A model generated the notes under the pieces. It saw only the letters and a program-made list of their open reading frames with translations, ran no database searches and was not told the origin of the DNA. Shown one piece after another: positions 1-5,152 of a stretch of 5,152 nucleotides of DNA (positions within the stretch are counted from its first letter, which is position 1; every line of letters begins with the position of its first letter). The translations under genes were made by a program, and so were the position numbers. This DNA comes from an uncultured Eubacteriales bacterium (GTDB taxonomy: Bacteria; Bacillota; Clostridia; Monoglobales; Monoglobaceae): the NCBI GenBank assembly GCA_900552305.1, contig URZD01000147.1, positions 1-5,152 of the forward strand. The letters run 5' to 3'.

Positions 1-1762
1 TTTTGCTATATGCGGCGGGAACGGCGCGGGAAAGTCAACCGCGCTTTCCGTTATTTCGGGAATCAACAAGCCGTACAGGGGAAGCGTAAAAATTTTCGGA
101 ACAGAGATGGCGGCGCTTAAAAATCGGTTTTGCGGCTGTATCGGCGTTTTGCCGCAAAATCCAACCGATCTTTTTGTAAAAAAGACGGTGAGGCTTGAAC
201 TTGAGGAAATGTTTGAAGGCCGAGGACAAAGCCTCGGCAAAGCGCAGACGGATATACAAAGGGTTGCGAATCTTTGCAAAATTGGCGGGATTCTTGATTG
301 CCATCCGTATGATATATCGGGCGGTGAGCAACAGCGCGTGGCGCTTGCAAAGGTTTTGTTGTCAAAACCTAAAATGCTTATCCTGGACGAGCCGACAAAA
401 GGAATGGACGCGCACTTTAAAATCAGCTTTGCCGGGTTGCTTAAAAGGTTGCAGACGCTTGGCGTGACAATAATTATGGTGTCGCATGACATAGAGTTTT
501 GCGCGGAGTATGCGGATCGCGCGGCGATATTTTTTGACGGGTCGGCTGTGGCTGTGGACGAGCCGCACAGGCTGTTTGCGGGAAAAAGCTTTTACACTAC
601 GGCGGCAAGCCGTATGTCGCGCGGAATAATTGAAAACGCGGTAACGGTTGCGGATATTGTTTCGGCATTCGGCGGCGGGAATGATAACAAAAAGGATATA
701 TTCAAAACCGAAACAGTTGCGGAATGTGATGAAAAATTAAAAACTGAAACAGATTTTTCGCAAAATGCTTTGAATGAAAGTGCGGACGCGGAGTGCGGCA
801 CTGCCGCGGAAGTGCGCAAAACAGCGAAAAGACCGAAAAAAGCTGACACGCGGAAATACGGTTTTTCGCATATAAAAACCGTACTCGGAATTATATGCGC
901 CGTATTGCTTGCGGTGTCGGTAAAGCTCTTTAACGCGGCGGAAGATACCGCGGTGACGGTGGTTTATCAGATGTTTTCGATTCTTGCGGCGGCAGGGTGC
1001 GCGTTATGCCTGATTCCGCGACGTGATAATATGGCTGATGAAATCCCGATTTATATAAAAAAGAGGAAGATAACTGCGCGAACGGCTATATGCGCGACAG
1101 CTGTGCTTGCAGCGGTACCCTTGACTGTGTTTTGGGGATTTCGTTTTTTACAGGATAAAAAATATTATTTTATAAGCCTTATGATAATAGCGGAGATATT
1201 TATTCCGTTTGTGGCGGCATTTGAAGGCAGAAAGCCAATGGCGCGTGAACTTGTTATAACGAGTGTGCTTTGTGCGGTCGGCGTTGCGGGAAGAGTGGCG
1301 TTTTACTCCTTGCAGCAGTTTAAGCCTGTTGCGGCGGTGGTGATAATTGCGGGCGTATGTCTTGGTGCGGAAAGCGGCTTTTTGGTCGGGGCGCTTTGCG
1401 CTTTTGTGTCCAACTTCTTTTTCGGACAGGGACCGTGGACGCCGTGGCAAATGGCGGCTTTCGGAATGATTGGCTTTTTTGCGGGAATAATTTTCCGCAG
1501 CGGAATTATACGCTGTACAAAGCGGTCGCTTTGCAGTTACGGAGCGTTGTCTGTGATGCTGATTTACGGCGGGATAATGAATCCCGCATCGGTTGTCTTG
1601 TGGAAGGACAACCCAACGTTTGAGATGATAATCTACGCATACGCCATGGGATTTCCGTTTGATATGATTCACGCGGCGGCAACCGTGTTTTTTCTCTGGC
1701 TTGCGGCAGAGCCTATGATTGAAAAGATAGAAAGAATAAAAATTAAGTACGGATTTTTTTGA
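1..1762 (+). CDS. Fused ECF transporter protein: ABC ATPase plus S component (5' partial)
   Basis: The reading frame enters from the left edge (first full codon at position 2) and gives 586 visible residues. Residues 5-13 are a Walker A (GGNGAGKST), followed by the Q-loop near 52 (VLPQNP), the signature SGGEQQR at 106-112, Walker B plus D-loop LILDEPTKGMD at 126-136 and the H-loop SHD at 161-163. FYTTAASRMSR at 197-207 is a tail I associate with ECF-type ATPases. A polar, lysine/glutamate-rich linker spans about 215-285. The rest is hydrophobic with roughly nine or ten membrane segments; FEGRKPMAREL (407-417) and SNFFFGQGPWTPWQM (470-484) match a family of predicted ECF S components. By family knowledge, ATP hydrolysis would drive vitamin or cofactor uptake together with an EcfT protein, possibly encoded upstream. 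The substrate cannot be read from the sequence. At least the ~30 residues before Walker A are missing, and a further ABC domain could be. The ATG at 107 lies inside the ATPase and is not the start. No convincing terminator follows. Confidence 0.9.
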   Translation, partial: FAICGGNGAGKSTALSVISGINKPYRGSVKIFGTEMAALKNRFCGCIGVLPQNPTDLFVKKTVRLELEEMFEGRGQSLGKAQTDIQRVANLCKIGGILDCHPYDISGGEQQRVALAKVLLSKPKMLILDEPTKGMDAHFKISFAGLLKRLQTLGVTIIMVSHDIEFCAEYADRAAIFFDGSAVAVDEPHRLFAGKSFYTTAASRMSRGIIENAVTVADIVSAFGGGNDNKKDIFKTETVAECDEKLKTETDFSQNALNESADAECGTAAEVRKTAKRPKKADTRKYGFSHIKTVLGIICAVLLAVSVKLFNAAEDTAVTVVYQMFSILAAAGCALCLIPRRDNMADEIPIYIKKRKITARTAICATAVLAAVPLTVFWGFRFLQDKKYYFISLMIIAEIFIPFVAAFEGRKPMARELVITSVLCAVGVAGRVAFYSLQQFKPVAAVVIIAGVCLGAESGFLVGALCAFVSNFFFGQGPWTPWQMAAFGMIGFFAGIIFRSGIIRCTKRSLCSYGALSVMLIYGGIMNPASVVLWKDNPTFEMIIYAYAMGFPFDMIHAAATVFFLWLAAEPMIEKIERIKIKYGFF

Positions 1763-1999
1763 TTTTTGCGGCAAAATGTAAAAAATTTGCTTAGCATTGA
1801 AGAGTGTTAAATGACGTTATAATATATAAAATGTGTGTTTATGCAGAGTCTTTTGAGAAAAAATACTTTTAAATGTTTTTTTTGTGTTTGTGTTTTAAAA
1901 AATATTTAGAAACAGTGGCAAAATTTTACGGAAAATCAACTTTGATTTGGCAACTTTTGACAAAAAATAGAATTAAAAGTAAAAAAAGGCATTATCGAC
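1763..1999. other. AT-rich intergenic DNA, no gene seen
   Basis: This is the first half of the gap between the ECF gene and tmcAL. It is very AT-rich, with long A and T runs, and has stops in all frames. Isolated promoter-like words occur: TATAAT at 1818-1823 with only TTGAAG at 15-base spacing, and a perfect TTGACA at 1957-1962 whose 17-base-spaced partner is just TAAAAA. Neither makes a convincing promoter. A weak A-U hairpin near 1845-1865 is followed by a T run, but it has too little GC pairing to call a terminator for the ECF gene. Confidence 0.6.
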
Positions 2000-2028
2000 T
2001 TGCATTTTGAAAAATAGTTTGGTATAAT
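2000..2028 (+). promoter_or_regulatory. SigA-type promoter with extended -10
   Basis: The -35 TTGCAT (2000-2005) is separated by exactly 17 bases from a perfect -10 TATAAT (2023-2028). The TG two bases before it makes an extended -10 (TGGTATAAT), which compensates for the imperfect -35. The start would be near 2035, about 11 bases before the first hairpin of the RNA array. It is the best plus-strand promoter in the window, and no other good one is visible before tmcAL, so it probably drives both the structured RNA and tmcAL. Confidence 0.85.
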
Positions 2029-2045
2029 ATGCTTGTAACGGAAAA

Positions 2046-2082
2046 GTCCGAAGACCGATACTCCCTCTTCGGTTGTTCGGAC
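2046..2082 (+). repeat. C-loop hairpin 1
   Basis: The outer stem GTCCGAA (2046-2052) pairs perfectly with TTCGGAC (2076-2082). The inner stem ACCGA (2054-2058) pairs with TCGGT (2069-2073). The internal loop is one base on the 5' side and two (TG) on the 3' side. The terminal loop TACTCCCTCT is at 2059-2068. Confidence 0.85.
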
Positions 2083-2086
2083 ATCT

Positions 2087-2125
2087 GACCTGGAAACCGA
2101 TACTCCCTCTTTGGTGTTTTAGGTC
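2087..2125 (+). repeat. C-loop hairpin 2 (divergent stem)
   Basis: The outer stem GACCTGGAA (2087-2095) pairs with TTTTAGGTC (2117-2125) as 9 bp including two G-U pairs. The inner stem ACCGA (2096-2100) pairs with TTGGT (2111-2115), including one G-U, with a single bulged G at 2116. The loop TACTCCCTCT (2101-2110) is identical to those of hairpins 1 and 3 even though the outer stem has diverged, so the loop is the conserved part. Confidence 0.85.
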
Positions 2126-2126
2126 A

Positions 2127-2163
2127 ATCCGAAAGCCGATACTCCCTCTTCGGTAATTCGGAT
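2127..2163 (+). repeat. C-loop hairpin 3
   Basis: The outer stem ATCCGAA (2127-2133) pairs perfectly with TTCGGAT (2157-2163). The inner stem GCCGA (2135-2139) pairs with TCGGT (2150-2154), its first pair being G-U. The loop TACTCCCTCT is at 2140-2149. Relative to hairpin 1 the closing pair has changed from G-C to A-T on both sides, a compensatory change. Confidence 0.85.
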
Positions 2164-2165
2164 AG

Positions 2166-2204
2166 ATGCAACCCGCTTGATTATTTTAGTCAAGCGGGTT
2201 GCAT
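2166..2204 (+). terminator. Perfect 15-bp hairpin, doubtful terminator
   Basis: ATGCAACCCGCTTGA (2166-2180) pairs perfectly with TCAAGCGGGTTGCAT (2190-2204) around a nine-base loop TTATTTTAG. The stability and the position directly after the array suggest the 3' end of a small RNA. However, the bases that follow (ATTATAAAGAG) do not form a U tract, so intrinsic termination would be weak. It may instead be a partial attenuator, a 3' stabilising hairpin left by processing, or the last domain of the tmcAL leader. Confidence 0.4.
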
Positions 2205-2230
2205 ATTATAAAGAGAAAAAATAAAATACC

Positions 2231-2235
2231 GGGAG
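2231..2235 (+). promoter_or_regulatory. Ribosome binding site of tmcAL
   Basis: GGGAG lies nine bases before the ATG at 2245 and fixes that start. It is exactly complementary to the CUCCC in each of the three upstream loops, and with one bulged A the pairing could extend by UA (2237-2238). It could therefore be masked by one loop in cis. Confidence 0.75.
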
Positions 2236-2244
2236 ATATAGTGA

Positions 2245-3405
2245 ATGAGAATTGCTGCTGTTATTTGCGAGTACAATCCGTTTCATAACGGGCATAAATT
2301 TCATATAGAGGAAACGCGGAAAATGACAAAAGCAGACGCAGTGGTTGCGGTTATGAGCGGCAATTTTGTTCAGCGCGGAGATGTTGCGGTTTTTGATAAG
2401 AAAACACGGGCGGCTGCGGCGGTTGCCGGCGGTGCGGATATTGTACTGGAGCTGCCGTCAATATGTTCCATGCAGTCCGCCGAATTTTTTGCGCGTAATG
2501 CGGTATATATTTTAAGCTCGCTTGAAACGGTTACGCATTTATCGTTTGGAGCGGAAACCGATGATGTGCAGTCACTGTTTCAGGTAGGAAGGCTGCTTGC
2601 GGACGAGCCGGAGGATTTTAAGGAGGCGTTGGCGCGGCACATGAGCGGAGGAGCGAGCTTCCCTTCGGCAAGAATGGCGGCGGTAAGCGAAATCCTCGGC
2701 AGCGAGTATGCATCATTGCTAAAATATCCGAACAACATTCTCGGAATTGAATATATTAAGGCACTGAGCTTTTCGGACAGCCCAATAGTGCCGGTGGCGG
2801 TGCAGCGTTGCGGCACGGCGCACGATTCCGACACGGGAAACGGAACGATTGCCTCAGCAAGCTATATTCGCAGTCTTTTGCTAAGCGGCGATATTGCGGG
2901 GGCGGAACGCTATATACCGCCGGAGTGCGCGGAAATATACAGAAATGCAAAACTTCATTCAGTGAAGGGCATGGAGCGTGCAATAATTGCCGATATTATC
3001 AAAAAGCCTGCTGCGGTTTTGAAGTATGTTCCGGACGTATCGGAGGGACTTGAAAACAGGATTAAGAATGCGGCAAAGACTGCGCAGACATTTGACGGAC
3101 TGTGCCATGCGGTTAAGACAAAGCGGTATACGCTAAGCCGCATACGTAGGATAATTCTTTCGGCATACCTTGATTTTACGCTGAACGACAGAGAACGGCT
3201 GCCGGAATATATTAGGGTACTCGCCCACAATGATATGGGAAGAAGGGTTATTGCCGAGTCAAAGAAATACGCGTCACTGCCCATTGTCCGTAATAACTCG
3301 CAGATAAATCGGCTCGGCTTGGCGGCGAGGATTGAAAACGACCCGAGAGCTGTCAGAGACAGAGAAGAAATGCTTGATTTGGTATATAAAAAATTTGAGA
3401 AATAA
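2245..3405 (+). CDS. tmcAL: tRNA(Met) cytidine acetate ligase
   Basis: The 386-residue protein belongs to the TmcAL (formerly YlbM) family, close to the usual length of about 400. By family knowledge it uses ATP and acetate to form N4-acetylcytidine at the wobble position (C34) of elongator tRNA-Met in the cytoplasm, which helps keep that tRNA from reading AUA. The N-terminus carries the nucleotidyltransferase signature CEYNPFHNGH (8-17, HxGH at 14-17). It is followed by VMSGNFVQRGDVAVFDKKTRA (within 36-56), LELP at 68-71, SFGAE near 100-104, the segment YPNNILGIEYIKAL (161-174) and SASYIR (204-209), which resembles the second nucleotide-binding motif. The start at 2245 is fixed by the GGGAG site and by the family N-terminus beginning just before the HxGH motif. 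The gene stands alone: a promoter lies 210 bases upstream, beyond the hairpin array, and a strong terminator begins 77 bases downstream. No key motif appears to be missing. Confidence 0.95.
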   Translation: MRIAAVICEYNPFHNGHKFHIEETRKMTKADAVVAVMSGNFVQRGDVAVFDKKTRAAAAVAGGADIVLELPSICSMQSAEFFARNAVYILSSLETVTHLSFGAETDDVQSLFQVGRLLADEPEDFKEALARHMSGGASFPSARMAAVSEILGSEYASLLKYPNNILGIEYIKALSFSDSPIVPVAVQRCGTAHDSDTGNGTIASASYIRSLLLSGDIAGAERYIPPECAEIYRNAKLHSVKGMERAIIADIIKKPAAVLKYVPDVSEGLENRIKNAAKTAQTFDGLCHAVKTKRYTLSRIRRIILSAYLDFTLNDRERLPEYIRVLAHNDMGRRVIAESKKYASLPIVRNNSQINRLGLAARIENDPRAVRDREEMLDLVYKKFEK

Positions 3406-3702
3406 TTTAAAGAGGCAATGCGCGGCATGAATGTAAAGGGCGCAGCATATCAGCCGAAGGTCAAAATTTTTTTATGTAAATAAAAACCACAGTCCGTAGC
3501 TTTTTTACGGACTGTGGTTTTTGCCGAAAATAAATATGTACGGCTTATGGCTGATAAAACGCGTGAGTGCGTACAGCTGACTTTTATTCTGCACGCCGCG
3601 CCTTGTACGAATCCGAGCAAAATCGGTTTCAGGCTGTAAGGAGTATATAGCTTGTCCGGGGTTATCGTTCGCACAGGACACAAAAAACGTATATTTCCGC
3701 GT
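3406..3702. other. Convergent intergenic region
   Basis: These 297 bases separate the 3' ends of tmcAL and the minus-strand regulator. The only clear feature is the bidirectional terminator at 3482-3522. The 180 bases from 3523 to 3702 show no credible gene; short palindromes such as CCGA/TCGG at 3614-3627 are too small to call. The region also serves as the long 3' untranslated end of the regulator transcript. Confidence 0.6.
3482..3522. terminator. Bidirectional rho-independent terminator
   Basis: AAAAACCACAGTCCGTA (3482-3498) pairs perfectly over 17 bp with TACGGACTGTGGTTTTT (3506-3522) around a seven-base loop. The GC-rich core is flanked by five A on the left and five T on the right, so it gives a U tract in both directions. 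It ends tmcAL on the plus strand and can end the regulator transcript on the minus strand about 180 bases after its stop. Confidence 0.92.
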
Positions 3703-4125
3703 TTACAACTCTGTTTTGATTTTTCTGACCAGCTCAAGAATCTCCTTTTCCTCGTCGGAGACAGAGGAATTAAGCGTACCGCCGTATGCGGCAATGCTTG
3801 CACTGTTGTGCGGATTGTAAATGCGCTCAAGCTCGGTTGAAGCTATTGTTTCCAGAGTGTGTTTGCCTGCCTCGTCAAGAGAATCAAAGGTTTTGAGCAA
3901 ATCAAGAGAGCGTTCGTCCGTGTTGGGGTCAATCGCGGAAGCGATTGGAATATCAAGCTCGCTGAGTATTCTGTTAACCATGTCAAAGCCGGAGACGCCA
4001 ACGCCGTTCTTTAATATAAAGTTCAAAGTAGTTCTCGGAATGTTCATGTGCTTTGAAAAGTTTTCGATTGTTTTAAACTTTTCTTTGATTCTCTTTTTAA
4101 TAATATCCTGATAAGAAACTTCCAT
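3703..4125 (-). CDS. HTH transcriptional regulator, Cro/CI (XRE)-like
   Basis: The 140-residue protein has an N-terminal helix-turn-helix of the Cro/CI type at about 5-59. The second helix is near IENFSKHMN (20-28) and the recognition helix near PRTTLNFILKNG (30-41), followed by a closing helix up to about 58. The middle segment (76-102, LLKTFDSLDEAGKHTLETIA and on to ELER) resembles the short linker helix of phage-repressor-like regulators. The tail 122-140 (SDEEKEILELVRKIKTEL) is predicted to be a charged helix. No peptidase, ligand or metal site is visible, so the signal it senses is unknown. AAGGTGAT six bases before the ATG fixes the start, and a near-consensus promoter lies just upstream. 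It is transcribed alone, in the same direction as the MATE gene behind it, but that gene lies upstream with its own 3' end. The target could be itself, the MATE gene or a distant locus; autoregulation is inferred from repeats over the promoter. Confidence 0.85.
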   Translation of the reverse strand: MEVSYQDIIKKRIKEKFKTIENFSKHMNIPRTTLNFILKNGVGVSGFDMVNRILSELDIPIASAIDPNTDERSLDLLKTFDSLDEAGKHTLETIASTELERIYNPHNSASIAAYGGTLNSSVSDEEKEILELVRKIKTEL

Positions 4126-4131
4126 TATTAA

Positions 4132-4139
4132 ATCACCTT
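4132..4139 (-). promoter_or_regulatory. Ribosome binding site of the HTH regulator
   Basis: Read on the minus strand, AAGGTGAT matches the anti-Shine-Dalgarno end of 16S rRNA and sits six bases before the ATG at 4125. A second purine block (AAAGGAG) lies directly upstream of it. Confidence 0.85.
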
Positions 4140-4149
4140 CTCCTTTTCT

Positions 4150-4189
4150 ATGTGATTATTATAACATACTTTTTTTTGCACGTCAACAT
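4150..4189 (-). promoter_or_regulatory. Candidate autoregulatory operator
   Basis: ATGTGATTATTATAACAT (4150-4167) is an imperfect palindrome (14 of 18 positions symmetric) covering the -10. In addition the word ATGTTR occurs on the minus strand at 4162-4167 (over the -10) and at 4184-4189 (over the -35), offset by 22 bp, about two helical turns. A repressor binding there would block its own promoter. The AT richness makes chance symmetry possible. Confidence 0.35.
4158..4186 (-). promoter_or_regulatory. SigA-type promoter of the HTH regulator
   Basis: On the minus strand, TTGACG (4181-4186) and a perfect TATAAT (4158-4163) are separated by exactly 17 bases that include a run of eight A. The start would be near 4151, giving a short leader of about 25 bases to the ATG. 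Confidence 0.88.
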
Positions 4190-4232
4190 AAAAAAGCTAA
4201 AATCCTTTGAAATATATTTCCGAATAAAGTAA

Positions 4233-4250
4233 GCTGTATAAAAATACGGC
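4233..4250 (-). terminator. Weak possible terminator after the MATE gene
   Basis: Nine bases past the MATE stop the minus strand has GCCGTAT and ATACAGC around a TTTT loop, a 6-bp stem with one C-A mismatch, followed by a moderately T-rich stretch. It is the only hairpin between the MATE stop and the regulator promoter but is weak, so some transcription may continue into the regulator gene. Confidence 0.3.
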
Positions 4251-4258
4251 TCATTTAA

Positions 4259-5152
4259 TTATGGCTGAAGCTCTGCGCTGCTCGGTGCCGCGGCAGTGAC
4301 GTTAGCTGCGGCGGCTGACATTCGCTTTTTAAAGACGACTTGCGAGCATACATACTGCGCGGCGGCTGTTAAAAACCACGAAATGGGATAGGAAAGGAAA
4401 ACGATTTCCAGTCTCGGAAATGCGCGGAAGGCTGTCGCTATCCAAAGAATACGGAATGCAACAGAGCCGAGGAGGGTTATCGTGCTTGATGTTACCGAGC
4501 AGCCGAGACCCTGCATAACTCCAGAGCCGACCTCCATAAATCCGAGCAGAAAATACGGAATAAACATATACAGCATTCTTGTTACGGCGGTGTCATAGGC
4601 TATTCGGTCAAGGCTCCCGGGAGCGCCGCTTGTTACGCCATAGAGCGCGAGCAGAGAGCCGCGGAAGGAGAGCATAACGGCTGCAAATATGACAGAGAAA
4701 ACCGAAACGGCAATATAGCACGCTCGGCGGACGCTGACAACCCTTTTAAAGTTTCCCGCACCGACATTCTGCCCGGTAAACGATATTGCTGCCTGCGCTG
4801 TTGAGTTTACCGCGGTATAACCGAAGCTCTCTATGCTTGTACCGGCTGCGCTGCCCTTGACGACAGGCTGAAACGCGCTGCCCTCAGGTACGGCGGCATT
4901 GTTGACGGCTACGATTGACGACTGAATTACCATATGAGAAAGCGAAAAAAGCGAGCTTTGGATTCCCGCGGGGAGTCCGATGTGAAGGATTCCCAAAAAG
5001 GCTTTTTTTTCGATGCCGAGCCGTTTTATATTCAAGCGGCACGGACCCTCCGAACGGACAAGATACACAAGCAGCAGTACGGCGGACACTGCGTTTGAGA
5101 TTGTGGACGCAAGAGCCATACCCTCGACCGACATACCGCAAACAAGTACAAA
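4259..5152 (-). CDS. MATE family efflux transporter (5' partial)
   Basis: The frame runs off the right edge and leaves 297 visible residues, roughly the C-terminal two thirds of a protein usually near 450. The match to the multidrug and toxin extrusion family rests on EGMALASTISNAVSAVLL (10-27), GLPAGIQSSLFSLSHMVIQ (59-77) and, most tellingly, AISFTGQNVGAGNFKRV (122-138). Several long hydrophobic segments follow (about 147-163, 193-215, 226-242 and 252-272). Such proteins export drugs or metabolites across the cytoplasmic membrane in exchange for sodium or protons; the substrate here cannot be read. A loop between about 85 and 105 (around VPEGSAFQPVVKG) looks longer than in many relatives I can recall, and the tail is alanine-rich (AAAANVTAAAPSSAE). 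The methionine codon at 5134 is internal: coding continues upstream to the window edge. The start and promoter lie outside. Confidence 0.93.
   Translation of the reverse strand, partial: FVLVCGMSVEGMALASTISNAVSAVLLLVYLVRSEGPCRLNIKRLGIEKKAFLGILHIGLPAGIQSSLFSLSHMVIQSSIVAVNNAAVPEGSAFQPVVKGSAAGTSIESFGYTAVNSTAQAAISFTGQNVGAGNFKRVVSVRRACYIAVSVFSVIFAAVMLSFRGSLLALYGVTSGAPGSLDRIAYDTAVTRMLYMFIPYFLLGFMEVGSGVMQGLGCSVTSSTITLLGSVAFRILWIATAFRAFPRLEIVFLSYPISWFLTAAAQYVCSQVVFKKRMSAAAANVTAAAPSSAELQP

Larger units (their letters stand above)
2035..2210 (+). ncRNA. Structured RNA: three tandem C-loop hairpins plus a closing hairpin
   Basis: The predicted transcript is about 175 bases up to the fourth hairpin. Three hairpins (2046-2082, 2087-2125, 2127-2163) each have an outer stem of 7-9 bp, a small asymmetric bulge, an inner 5-bp stem and the identical ten-base loop TACTCCCTCT. 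The linkers are only 4, 1 and 2 bases, so the RNA is packed like a rod of hairpins. The outer stem of the middle hairpin differs from the other two at several positions yet still pairs, which supports a selected RNA structure. The C-rich loops resemble the UCCC seed loops of Firmicutes small RNAs that pair with ribosome binding sites (established for the Staphylococcus aureus Rsa RNAs). Whether it acts as a free sRNA or as the tmcAL leader is unresolved: the closing hairpin lacks a clear U tract. I do not recognise a named family. Confidence 0.8.

Noticed and set aside
1148..1774. Minus-strand ORF of 208 codons opposite the ECF membrane domain.
   Set aside because: It is antisense to a clearly coding membrane domain, is rich in R, H, K and N as expected from a complement of hydrophobic codons, and has no motif.
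1845..1885. A-U-rich hairpin followed by a T run as a terminator for the ECF gene.
   Set aside because: The stem has only one G-C pair and a mismatch; any AT-rich stretch of this kind would give a similar fold.
2046..2163. The three repeats as a CRISPR array or REP-type DNA repeat.
   Set aside because: Spacing is only 1-4 bases with no spacers, and the stems vary with compensation while the loop is fixed, which fits RNA function rather than CRISPR or mobile DNA repeats.
2166..2180. Four-codon ORF (ATG CAA CCC GCT TGA) as a leader peptide before tmcAL.
   Set aside because: It has no ribosome binding site, has a start buried in a perfect 15-bp stem and shows no codon bias suggestive of attenuation.
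2035..2244. A known riboswitch or T-box before tmcAL.
   Set aside because: No T-box sequence and no recognisable riboswitch core could be found; the architecture is simply serial hairpins.
3418..3483. Plus-strand mini-ORF of 21 codons just after tmcAL (ATG at 3418, inner ATG at 3427).
   Set aside because: The AGAGG block is only two bases from the first ATG, the ORF ends inside the terminator stem, and nothing in the peptide is recognisable; it is most likely chance.
3450..3830. Minus-strand ORF of 126 codons across the convergent region.
   Set aside because: It overlaps the HTH gene in another frame and reads straight through the terminator; its composition looks like a shadow frame.
3652..3840. 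Plus-strand ORF of 62 codons starting at TTG with a good AAGGAG at 3638-3643, eight bases upstream.
   Set aside because: Nearly three quarters of it is antisense to the 3' end of the HTH gene, the start is TTG, no promoter is visible, and the protein has no recognisable motif.

Overview
The window looks like ordinary chromosome from a member of the Bacillota, most likely a gut-type Clostridia. The signs are an ABC ATPase fused to an ECF transporter S component, a TmcAL-type tRNA modification enzyme, a Clostridia-style MATE exporter, strong purine-rich ribosome binding sites and SigA-type promoters. Coding DNA is of moderate GC with many GCG/CGG codons, and the intergenic DNA is very AT-rich. 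No sequence search could be run, so the taxon is inferred.

Layout: (1) 2-1762, plus strand: 3' part of a fused ECF transporter protein, with an ABC ATPase followed by a polar linker and a multi-pass S-component domain; its 5' end lies outside the window. (2) 1763-2244: a 482-base gap. Its first half is AT-rich and featureless. Its second half has a very good extended -10 promoter, then three tandem hairpins carrying an identical C-rich loop, then a perfect 15-bp hairpin. (3) 2245-3405, plus: tmcAL, probably transcribed through the hairpin array. (4) 3482-3522: a symmetrical bidirectional terminator between convergent genes. (5) 3703-4125, minus: a small HTH regulator with its own promoter and a candidate autoregulatory operator. 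(6) 4259-5152, minus: C-terminal two thirds of a MATE exporter, with its 5' end outside the window.

The genes do not form one pathway. The most notable item is the structured RNA at about 2035-2210. The same ten-base loop (TACTCCCTCT) is presented three times on hairpins whose outer stems differ in sequence but keep pairing, which is internal covariation and argues for a selected RNA. The loops contain CUCCC, the complement of the GGGAG ribosome binding site of tmcAL just downstream. The element could be a cis-acting translational leader for tmcAL or a trans-acting small RNA with repeated C-rich seed loops. I do not recognise it as a named RNA family.
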